NCBI GenBank assembly: GCA_021297975.1
Contig: JAJTHO010000150.1
Coordinates: 1-5,265 of the forward strand
Source: Alphaproteobacteria bacterium
GTDB taxonomy: Bacteria > Pseudomonadota > Alphaproteobacteria > JAJTHO01
DNA: 5,265 bases
Reading direction: 5' to 3'
This document shows positions 1 through 5,265 of the stretch, one piece after another. Under the pieces are notes generated by a model. The model ran no database searches. It was not told the origin of the DNA and saw only the letters and a program-made list of their open reading frames with translations. How positions within the stretch are numbered: the first letter of the stretch is position 1; every line of letters begins with the position of its first letter. Both the position numbers and the translations under genes were made by a program.

Positions 1-1
1 G

Positions 2-2041
2 ATTGTTTCTGGGGATGACATCCTGTTTGATGGCCACACGATTGGCGGCATTGTGGTGGCGACAACTCGCCCGGAAACGCTGTTCGGCGATAGCGCCGTT
101 GCGGTGCATCCCGATGATGCGCGGTATAAGGCGCTGATTGGGAAAAGCGTGCGCCTGCCACTGACAGAGCGCGTCATCCCGATTATTGCCGATGATTACT
201 CCGATCCGGAAAAAGGCAGCGGGGCTGTGAAGATCACCCCGGCGCATGATTTTAATGACTTTGCGGTTGGCAAACGTCACGGGCTTCCCTTCCATAATAT
301 CCTCAATCCCGACGGCAGCTTAAACGATACCGTACCGCCCGAATTTATCGGCCTGTCGCGTGAAGCGGCGCGGAAAAAGGCGCTCGCGGAACTAACTGAG
401 CGTGGCTATCTGATTAAAACCCAGCCTATCACCAACATGGTTCCGTATGGCGATCGCAGCGGCACGGTGATTGAGCCGTACCTGACCGAGCAATGGTATG
501 TGGATGCGGCAAAGCTCGCCGTTCCGGCGCTCGAGGCTGTGCGTTCGGGTAAGACCCGCTTTGTGCCGGAGAATTGGACGAAGACCTACTACCAATGGCT
601 TGAGAATATTGAGCCGTGGTGCATCTCGCGCCAGCTCTGGTGGGGGCATCAGATTCCGGCGTGGTACACGCCAGACGGGAAAATCTATGTCGCTGAGGAT
701 GAGCTTGAGGCGCAGGCGGAGGCCGGAATCGGCGTGCCGCTAACCCGCGATCCGGACGTTTTGGATACATGGTTTTCTTCCGGGTTGTGGCCGTTTTCCA
801 CGCTGGGCTGGCCGGACTCCAGCGCGGATGTAGCGGCGCGCTACCCCACCTCCACCCTCGTAACCGGCTTTGATATCATCTTTTTCTGGGTTGCCCGGAT
901 GATGATGTTTGGCCTGTATACCCAAGGGGATGTGCCGTTTCGGGATGTGTATATTCATGCCCTCGTGCGCGACGCAACCGGCGCGAAGATGTCAAAATCC
1001 AAGGGTAATGTGATTGATCCACTAGTGCTGTGTGATAAATACGGCGCCGATGCGCTGCGCTTTACGCTGTGCCGCCTCGCGACGCAGGGGCGCGATGTGA
1101 AATTGTCTGAGAGCACCGTGGAATCAGGGCGCAATTTCGCCACTAAATTGTGGAACGCGGCGCGCTATGCCGAGATGAACGGCTGTTTGCCGGAAGCGCC
1201 TGAATTCAAGCGCGATGCGGTTCAGCATCCGCTGAATCAGTGGATTTTACAGCGGCTTAATCTAGCCGTCAGCGCCGCGCGGGAGGCGGTGGATGCCTAT
1301 AAATTTAATGAGCTCGCCGATGGCCTGTATCATTTCCTGTGGGATGATTTTTGCGATTGGTATCTGGAGTTTACGAAGCCGATCTTAGAGGGCGACCTTG
1401 CGGCGGAAACCAAGGCCACAACCGGCCATGTGCTGGCGAAAATCATCCGCCTGCTGCACCCGGTGATGCCATTTATTACCGAGGAGCTGGCGGAGAATCT
1501 GGGTATTGGCGCAACGCACCCGGCGCTGTGTGTGGCGAGTTACCCTAAGCCCGTTACCCTGCCAAGTTGGCAGACAGGCTCGATTGACCAGCTGATAACC
1601 CTTATCCGAGAAATTCGCAGCGTACGCGCCGCGCTGAACGTTCCCGCCGGGGCAAAGATTGAGGCACTCATTGCGCCCGATGCGGCGGAGTTTGCCGCGT
1701 TCTGCGCCGCGCAGGATGAATTGCTGCTGCGCCTCGCGCGGTTATCGGCGGTTAAGACCGCGCCCATTCCCAGCACCGGCGTTGTGCCGGTTCCCGTTTC
1801 GGGCGGCACGCTGTATTTGAACCTGACCGGCCAGATTGACTTTGCCGCGGAAAGGGCGCGCCTCGAGAAAGACCGCGACGCGCTGGACAAACAACTGACG
1901 CAGACAGAGGCAAAGCTGGCCGATCCGCTGTTTACCAGCAAAGCCCCGGAAGAGGTTTTGCAGGAATACAGGGAACGCCTTGAGGCCGGAAAAGCAAAAC
2001 AGCATCAACTCACCGCCGCGTTGCAAAGACTAAAGATGTGA
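2..2041 (+). CDS. valS: Valyl-tRNA synthetase (ValS), C-terminal ~680 residues, 5' end outside window
   Basis: Class Ia aminoacyl-tRNA synthetase that charges tRNA-Val with valine in the cytoplasm and hydrolyses mischarged Thr-tRNA. The frame is open from position 2, so the GTG at 53 is an internal Val and the real start, with the HIGH motif, lies upstream; roughly 190-270 residues are missing. Visible in order: editing (CP1) domain motif TTRPET (62-79) and DFNDFAVGKRH (248-280); WCISRQLWWGH (617-649); DVLDTWFSS (755-781); GFDIIFFW (866-889); the catalytic KMSKS loop (986-1000); the anticodon-binding helical domain with FCDWYLEFTKP (1349-1381); and a charged C-terminal coiled-coil arm (about 1835-2038), typical of ValS and absent from IleS and LeuS. 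The segment after KMSKS runs directly into YGADALRFTL, without the ~37-residue insertion of the E. coli enzyme. It ends at TGA (2039-2041). No frameshift or missing motif is seen in the visible part. Identity is near certain. Confidence 0.97.
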   Translation: MVSGDDILFDGHTIGGIVVATTRPETLFGDSAVAVHPDDARYKALIGKSVRLPLTERVIPIIADDYSDPEKGSGAVKITPAHDFNDFAVGKRHGLPFHNILNPDGSLNDTVPPEFIGLSREAARKKALAELTERGYLIKTQPITNMVPYGDRSGTVIEPYLTEQWYVDAAKLAVPALEAVRSGKTRFVPENWTKTYYQWLENIEPWCISRQLWWGHQIPAWYTPDGKIYVAEDELEAQAEAGIGVPLTRDPDVLDTWFSSGLWPFSTLGWPDSSADVAARYPTSTLVTGFDIIFFWVARMMMFGLYTQGDVPFRDVYIHALVRDATGAKMSKSKGNVIDPLVLCDKYGADALRFTLCRLATQGRDVKLSESTVESGRNFATKLWNAARYAEMNGCLPEAPEFKRDAVQHPLNQWILQRLNLAVSAAREAVDAYKFNELADGLYHFLWDDFCDWYLEFTKPILEGDLAAETKATTGHVLAKIIRLLHPVMPFITEELAENLGIGATHPALCVASYPKPVTLPSWQTGSIDQLITLIREIRSVRAALNVPAGAKIEALIAPDAAEFAAFCAAQDELLLRLARLSAVKTAPIPSTGVVPVPVSGGTLYLNLTGQIDFAAERARLEKDRDALDKQLTQTEAKLADPLFTSKAPEEVLQEYRERLEAGKAKQHQLTAALQRLKM

Positions 2042-2047
2042 ATTTGT

Positions 2048-2066
2048 TGCGCCGGAATAAGGCGCA
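2048..2066 (+). terminator. Short GC-rich inverted repeat after valS (weak terminator or operator candidate)
   Basis: TGCGCC (2048-2053) and GGCGCA (2061-2066) are perfect 6-base inverted repeats around a 7-base loop, starting 7 bases after the valS stop. A T-rich stretch, TGTTTTCTT, follows at 2073-2081 but is separated from the stem by 6 bases, so this is not a textbook intrinsic terminator. It could attenuate valS transcription. It could also be an operator for the toxin-antitoxin-like pair that begins at 2082, since autoregulated pairs often have a palindrome just upstream. No convincing -35/-10 pair is visible in the gap. A short stem like this can also arise by chance in GC-rich DNA. 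Confidence 0.3.
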
Positions 2067-2081
2067 TGGTAGTGTTTTCTT

Positions 2082-2579
2082 ATGGTTGCCGCATACACCC
2101 CCTCCGAAACGTTGCCGCTGAGAATGTTTTTCAGCGACGATTTTTCACGTGATATTAAAAGCGAGATTTCAGCATCATCCTTAGCGCTTATTCCGCATCT
2201 GAAACGTTTTCAGGACTATTTAGGGCATCTGCTCTCAGAGCACGCCCTGTGGGAAAAAAGCCTGATGGAAAACGTTAACAAGCTTACCGCTGCCGAACGC
2301 GACGATTTAGAACAGTACCTTCTTTTTCGTGAACAGTCGTTTGCAGAAATCCTGAATCACCATGTTGCGCCCCTTTTTGAAACGGTTATCCCGCTAGCAC
2401 ATCAGGAATTTTTTCAAGAATTACGGATAGTGTGTCAAAAACTCAGTGATTTTTGCGCTGCACTGCGCAACACTCGTTGGGAAATCATGGAGGATGGCGC
2501 AACAAGCATAGAGCCAATCATTGTTAAAAATCTAGAAAACCAACAAGATACAAACAATTACTTCAAGGCCTTTCTCTAA
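2082..2579 (+). CDS. Unrecognised acidic helical protein, candidate antitoxin of the downstream RelE/ParE-like toxin
   Basis: I do not recognise this 165-residue family. It has no signal peptide or membrane segment. Most of it (about residues 23-128) reads as amphipathic helices rich in Leu, Glu, Phe and His, followed by RNTRWEIMEDG (129-139) and a polar, probably extended tail rich in Asn and Gln that ends in NYFKAFL. By hand count it has 25 Asp/Glu against 15 Lys/Arg, net about -10. The antitoxin role is inferred from context: it precedes a basic RelE/ParE-type protein, its TAA touches the partner's ATG, and the charges are complementary. Against this, type II antitoxins are usually 70-100 residues with a recognisable DNA-binding fold, and none is visible here. 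The start at 2082 is favoured because an in-frame TAG lies at 2070-2072. Its ribosome binding site is poor, so Met15 (ATG at 2124) is a fallback. Base composition is AT-richer than the flanks; the last 60 bases are about 28% GC. Confidence 0.8.
   Translation: MVAAYTPSETLPLRMFFSDDFSRDIKSEISASSLALIPHLKRFQDYLGHLLSEHALWEKSLMENVNKLTAAERDDLEQYLLFREQSFAEILNHHVAPLFETVIPLAHQEFFQELRIVCQKLSDFCAALRNTRWEIMEDGATSIEPIIVKNLENQQDTNNYFKAFL
2565..2568 (+). promoter_or_regulatory. Possible ribosome binding site of the toxin-like gene
   Basis: AAGG lies 11 bases before the ATG at 2580, inside the last codons of the upstream gene. The spacing is longer than ideal and the match is short. With the stop and start codons touching, translation of the second gene probably depends mostly on ribosomes finishing the first. 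Confidence 0.3.
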
Positions 2580-2843
2580 ATGCGTCTTGAGCTGGATGCT
2601 GGATTTGAAGCAAGTTTTAAAAAGCGGCCTAAGGATATTATTGCCCGCATCGCTAAAGCGGTTGCTCTTTTCCAAGAGAATCCTCTCCACCCCAGCTTGC
2701 ATTTTAAACCGTCCGCTAAACGCAACGGCGCTTATTCTATCCGCGTTACCCAAGGATACCGAATTTTACTGCTGAAAAAATCCGATGACCATTTTATACT
2801 GCTGCGCTGCTGTAATCATGATGACTACGAGCGACTGTTTTAA
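2580..2843 (+). CDS. RelE/ParE superfamily toxin-like protein (putative mRNA interferase)
   Basis: This 87-residue basic protein (16 Lys/Arg, 10 Asp/Glu) follows the RelE/ParE toxin pattern. It has an N-terminal strand, then two helices with a Lys/Arg cluster (FKKRPK, 13-18) and IARIAKAVALF (21-31). The signature turn NPLHPSLHFK (34-43) follows, then strands YSIRV (52-56) and GYRILLL (59-65), and a C-terminal strand ending in NHDDYERL (79-86). The arrangement NPxHPSLxxK...SxRVxxxYR...HxxYxRL is shared by many annotated RelE/ParE-family toxins. Most RelE-like members cleave mRNA on the ribosome, whereas ParE members poison gyrase; the sequence alone does not settle which applies. S53, R55, Y60-R61 and H80/Y83 are candidate functional residues by position. 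The usual Gly before the final His-x-x-Tyr is replaced (CCNH). It starts immediately after the upstream stop codon, implying translational coupling, and ends 23 bp before ilvD. It appears intact. Confidence 0.85.
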   Translation: MRLELDAGFEASFKKRPKDIIARIAKAVALFQENPLHPSLHFKPSAKRNGAYSIRVTQGYRILLLKKSDDHFILLRCCNHDDYERLF

Positions 2844-2854
2844 CCTTTAAGTTT

Positions 2855-2859
2855 GAGAG
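2855..2859 (+). promoter_or_regulatory. Shine-Dalgarno-like site of ilvD
   Basis: GAGAG lies 7 bases before the ATG at 2867, a good spacing, and supports that start over any internal Met. It sits in the 23-base gap after the toxin-like gene. The gap is too short for a complete promoter, so ilvD transcription must start inside or upstream of the pair. Confidence 0.55.
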
Positions 2860-2866
2860 CGAGTGC

Positions 2867-4582
2867 ATGTCGATTAACAAAGCAAACCTCCCCTCCCGCC
2901 ACGTATCCGTTGGCCCCGAACGCGCCCCGCACCGCAGCTATTACCACGCCATGGGCATGACCGAGGCGGAAATTGCCCAGCCGTTTGTCGGTGTTGTCAC
3001 GACATGGAACGAGGCTGCGCCGTGTAATATATCCCTGATGCGGCAAGCGCAGGCAGTGAAAACGGGCGTGAAAGCCGCCAACGGCACGCCGCGTGAATTC
3101 ACGACGATTACCGTGACCGACGGCATCGCCATGGGGCATGAGGGGATGAAGTCGTCGCTCGTGAGCCGTGAGGTTATCGCCGATTCGGTGGAACTCACCG
3201 TGCGGGGGCATTGCTATGATGCCATCGTGGGGCTGGCGGGGTGTGATAAGTCTTTACCTGGCCTGATGATGGCGATGCTGCGCCTGAATGTGCCGTCGGT
3301 GTTTATGTATGGCGGCTCGATTCTGCCGGGCACGTTTAAGGGGCAGCAAGTCACCGTTCAAGAAGTGTTTGAAGCGGTGGGGAAATATTCCGCCGGGAAC
3401 ATGAGCGCGGACGATTTACACCAGCTGGAGTGTGTGGCGTGTCCGTCGGCCGGCTCATGCGGCGGGCAGTTTACCGCCAACACCATGGCCTGTGTGTCGG
3501 AGGCTATAGGCCTTGCGCTGCCTGGTTCTGCCGGCGCCCCCGCGCCGTATGAAAGCCGGGATGCGCTGGCAGAGGCGAGCGGCAAAGCGGTGATGAACCT
3601 GCTTGCTCGCAATATTCGCCCGCGTGATATTGTGACGCGAAAAGCGCTGGAGAACGCAGCGGCGGTTGTGGCGGCAAGTGGCGGCTCAACCAACGCGGCG
3701 CTGCATCTGCCCGCCATCGCCCACGAAGCGGGCATTGTGTTTGACATTTTCGATGTGGCGGAGGTGTTCCGCCGCACGCCGTATATCGCTGATTTGAAAC
3801 CCGCCGGGCGCTTTGTGATGAAGGATTTGTATGAGGTGGGCGGGGTTTCCGTGCTGCTGAAGGCGCTACTGGATGGCGGTTACCTGCATGGTGATTGCCT
3901 GACGGTGACCGGCAAAACGCTGGCGGAAAACCTGAAAGATGTCGTGTTCCCAACCGCGCAAGAGGTGGTGCGCCCCACATCAAACCCGCTGTATCCAACC
4001 GGGGGCGTGGTGGTGCTGAAAGGCAACCTCGCGACGGAGGGCGCGATTGTTAAAACCGCAGGAATGAAGCAGTTGCGCTTTGAGGGCGTTGCCCGCTGTT
4101 TCGATTGCGAGGAAGACGCTTTTGCCGCCGTGGAACGGCGGGATTACAAGGCGGGTGATGTGTTGGTTATTCGCTATGAGGGCCCTCGCGGGGGGCCCGG
4201 TATGCGCGAAATGCTGGCAACCACCGCCGCAATTTACGGTCAGGGTATGGGGTCTGAGGTGGCGCTGATTACCGATGGGCGTTTTTCTGGTGCAACACGC
4301 GGCTTTTGCATCGGCCATGTGGGCCCGGAAGCCGCTGTGGGCGGGGTTATTGGGCTGTTAAAAGACGGTGACCGGATTATCATTGATGCGGATAAGGGTT
4401 TGATTGATGTGGTGTTGACCGATGCAGAGCTTGCCGCGCGGCGCAAGACCTGGCAGCCGCGGACCAGCAGCTTTCAAAGCGGCACGCTGTGGAAGTATGC
4501 GCAAACAGTCGGCACAGCGCAATTCGGCGCGGTAACGCATCCGGGCGGGGCGAAAGAGACGCGCTGCTATGCGGATATTTAG
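2867..4582 (+). CDS. ilvD: Dihydroxy-acid dehydratase (IlvD)
   Basis: Catalyses the third common step of valine and isoleucine synthesis, dehydrating 2,3-dihydroxy-isovalerate and dihydroxy-methylvalerate to 2-oxo acids; the valine branch product also feeds leucine and pantothenate. It is cytoplasmic and depends on an Fe-S cluster and Mg2+. All expected features of the IlvD/Edd family are present in 571 residues, the normal compact length. Cluster-ligand cysteines are C53 (APCN), C126 (GCDKS) and C198 (SAGSCGG), the pattern of [2Fe-2S] members. Mg-site residues include D85 in TDGIAMGHEGM and D127, with K128 the candidate carbamylated lysine. E448 lies in GPRGGPGMREM (439-449). S474 in GRFSGATRG is the likely catalytic base. 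The C-terminal swivel domain is complete, ending at TAG (4580-4582). Composition matches valS rather than the AT-richer pair just upstream. The next gene starts 6 bases later, suggesting co-transcription with the metal exporter. Confidence 0.97.
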   Translation: MSINKANLPSRHVSVGPERAPHRSYYHAMGMTEAEIAQPFVGVVTTWNEAAPCNISLMRQAQAVKTGVKAANGTPREFTTITVTDGIAMGHEGMKSSLVSREVIADSVELTVRGHCYDAIVGLAGCDKSLPGLMMAMLRLNVPSVFMYGGSILPGTFKGQQVTVQEVFEAVGKYSAGNMSADDLHQLECVACPSAGSCGGQFTANTMACVSEAIGLALPGSAGAPAPYESRDALAEASGKAVMNLLARNIRPRDIVTRKALENAAAVVAASGGSTNAALHLPAIAHEAGIVFDIFDVAEVFRRTPYIADLKPAGRFVMKDLYEVGGVSVLLKALLDGGYLHGDCLTVTGKTLAENLKDVVFPTAQEVVRPTSNPLYPTGGVVVLKGNLATEGAIVKTAGMKQLRFEGVARCFDCEEDAFAAVERRDYKAGDVLVIRYEGPRGGPGMREMLATTAAIYGQGMGSEVALITDGRFSGATRGFCIGHVGPEAAVGGVIGLLKDGDRIIIDADKGLIDVVLTDAELAARRKTWQPRTSSFQSGTLWKYAQTVGTAQFGAVTHPGGAKETRCYADI

Positions 4583-4588
4583 CCGCGC

Positions 4589-5265
4589 ATGAGCGCCCCC
4601 ACCCACCACCACGGCCATCATCACCATGACCACTCCCACGGCGCGGGCTATGGTCGTGCGTTTAAGATTGGCCTCACGCTAAACCTTGGCTTTGTGGTGA
4701 TTGAGGCGGCGGTTGGCCTGTCGATTGACTCCCTCGCGCTGATTGCGGATGCGGGGCATAATCTGGGCGATGTGATGGGGCTTTTGCTGGCTTGGTGGAC
4801 GCAATATTTATCCGGGCGGGCGCCCTCGCGGAAATACACCTATGGCCTCCAAAGCAGCACCATCCTTGCCGCGCTCGGCAATGCGATGTTGCTGCTGATT
4901 GCCGTTATTTTTATTGGCTATCAGGCGGTGCATCGGCTGAATGACCCTGCCCCCGTGCCAGGACAGACGGTTGTTATCGTTGCCGCGATTGGCGTGCTGA
5001 TTAACAGCCTGACGGCGTGGCAGTTTCATAAAGGTCAGCATGATGATTTGAATCTGCGCGGCGCGTATTTGCATATGGTGGGCGATGCGTTGATTTCACT
5101 CGGGGTTGTCGTATCCGGTGTTATCATCTGGTACACAGGTTGGAACTGGGTTGATCCGGTCACGAGCTTACTGTTGGCGGCGGCGATTTTGCTGACAGGG
5201 TGGAAGCTGTTTACGCAGTCTTTAGACCTCGCGCTGCACGGCGTTCCCGATAAAATTAATCCCGA
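4589..5265 (+). CDS. Cation diffusion facilitator (CzcD/ZitB-like Zn2+ exporter), N-terminal 225 residues, 3' end outside window
   Basis: Inner-membrane metal/proton antiporter of the CDF family that exports Zn2+, possibly also Co2+ or Cd2+. The ATG at 4589 opens a frame that runs to the window edge without a stop. The N-terminus is a cytoplasmic histidine-rich tail (9 His in residues 6-17), common in zinc CDFs and thought to bind metal. Six hydrophobic segments follow, at about 24-43, 50-74, 91-113, 127-145, 160-183 and 186-206. The intramembrane metal site is complete: H57 and D61 in DAGHNLGD (segment 2) and H162 and D166 in HMVGDALISLG (segment 5). This HD-HD quartet is the one associated with zinc-type members. 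DLNLRGAYLH (153-162) and SLDLALHGVP (211-220) are further family hallmarks. The cytoplasmic C-terminal domain is mostly beyond the window. No clear Shine-Dalgarno is visible, and with 6 bp from the ilvD stop, translation is probably coupled to ilvD. Confidence 0.93.
   Translation, partial: MSAPTHHHGHHHHDHSHGAGYGRAFKIGLTLNLGFVVIEAAVGLSIDSLALIADAGHNLGDVMGLLLAWWTQYLSGRAPSRKYTYGLQSSTILAALGNAMLLLIAVIFIGYQAVHRLNDPAPVPGQTVVIVAAIGVLINSLTAWQFHKGQHDDLNLRGAYLHMVGDALISLGVVVSGVIIWYTGWNWVDPVTSLLLAAAILLTGWKLFTQSLDLALHGVPDKINP

Noticed and set aside
53..55. GTG as the start of the first gene
   Set aside because: The frame is open back to position 2 and the upstream codons (IVSGDDILFDGHTIGGI) read as normal ValS editing-domain sequence, so this is an internal valine.
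1540..1941. 133-residue minus-strand frame opposite the 3' part of valS
   Set aside because: Low-complexity Ser/Ala/Arg product antisense to the valS coiled coil, with no domain signature.
2124..2126. Met15 as an alternative start of the 165-residue protein
   Set aside because: Not excluded, but it has no better ribosome binding site than the ATG at 2082, so the longer form is kept.
3504..3998. 164-residue open frame on the minus strand inside ilvD
   Set aside because: It is antisense to a complete, fully conserved ilvD. The product is rich in Pro, Arg, Ser and His with no recognisable motif, as expected for a shadow frame in GC-rich DNA.
4180..4198. Two GGGCCC palindromes (4180-4185 and 4193-4198) that could form a hairpin
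   Set aside because: They encode the conserved GPRGGPG motif of IlvD, so the Gly/Pro codons explain them.
4358..4639. Minus-strand frame spanning the ilvD-CDF junction
   Set aside because: Its Met/Val-rich start is the reverse complement of the histidine-rich tail of the exporter, and the rest is antisense to ilvD.
4604..4639. CAC/CAT-rich run at the start of the exporter as a tandem repeat
   Set aside because: It encodes the histidine-rich metal-binding tail common in zinc CDF proteins and has no regular repeat unit.

Overview
The window holds four or five same-strand, tightly packed protein-coding genes from a bacterial chromosome of moderately high GC. Hand-counted lines run about 57% GC in ilvD and 28-55% in the middle section. 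The two clearly housekeeping products are valyl-tRNA synthetase and dihydroxy-acid dehydratase. The ValS lacks the long insertion after KMSKS that is present in the E. coli enzyme. The IlvD is the compact ~570-residue form with all three iron-sulfur cysteines. Together with the codon choice (GCG, GGC, CGC) this best fits an alphaproteobacterium, but that is an impression from family resemblance and not a proof.

Layout: (1) 2-2041, the C-terminal three quarters of valS, cut by the left window edge. (2) 2042-2081, a 40 bp gap with a small GC-rich inverted repeat. (3) 2082-2579, an unrecognised acidic, helical 165-residue protein. (4) 2580-2843, an 87-residue RelE/ParE-type toxin-like protein whose ATG directly abuts the TAA of the previous gene. 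(5) 2867-4582, complete ilvD. (6) 4589-5265, the start of a zinc-type cation diffusion facilitator with a histidine-rich N-terminus, cut by the right edge.

The most interesting part is the 2082-2843 pair. The downstream gene has the hallmarks of the RelE/ParE ribonuclease/gyrase-toxin superfamily and is basic (about +6). Its partner is acidic (about -10) and comes first, as most type II antitoxins do. However, the partner is about twice the usual antitoxin length, and I see no ribbon-helix-helix, HTH, Phd/YefM or AbrB signature in it. It is therefore a candidate for an undescribed antitoxin family, placed as a compact, AT-richer insert between two essential or biosynthetic genes. With only 23 bp to ilvD and 6 bp from ilvD to the metal exporter, the three downstream genes could be read from a shared transcript.

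There is no sign of tRNA or rRNA genes, CRISPR arrays, insertion sequences, attachment sites or a replication origin. No stretch over 300 bases lacks a gene.
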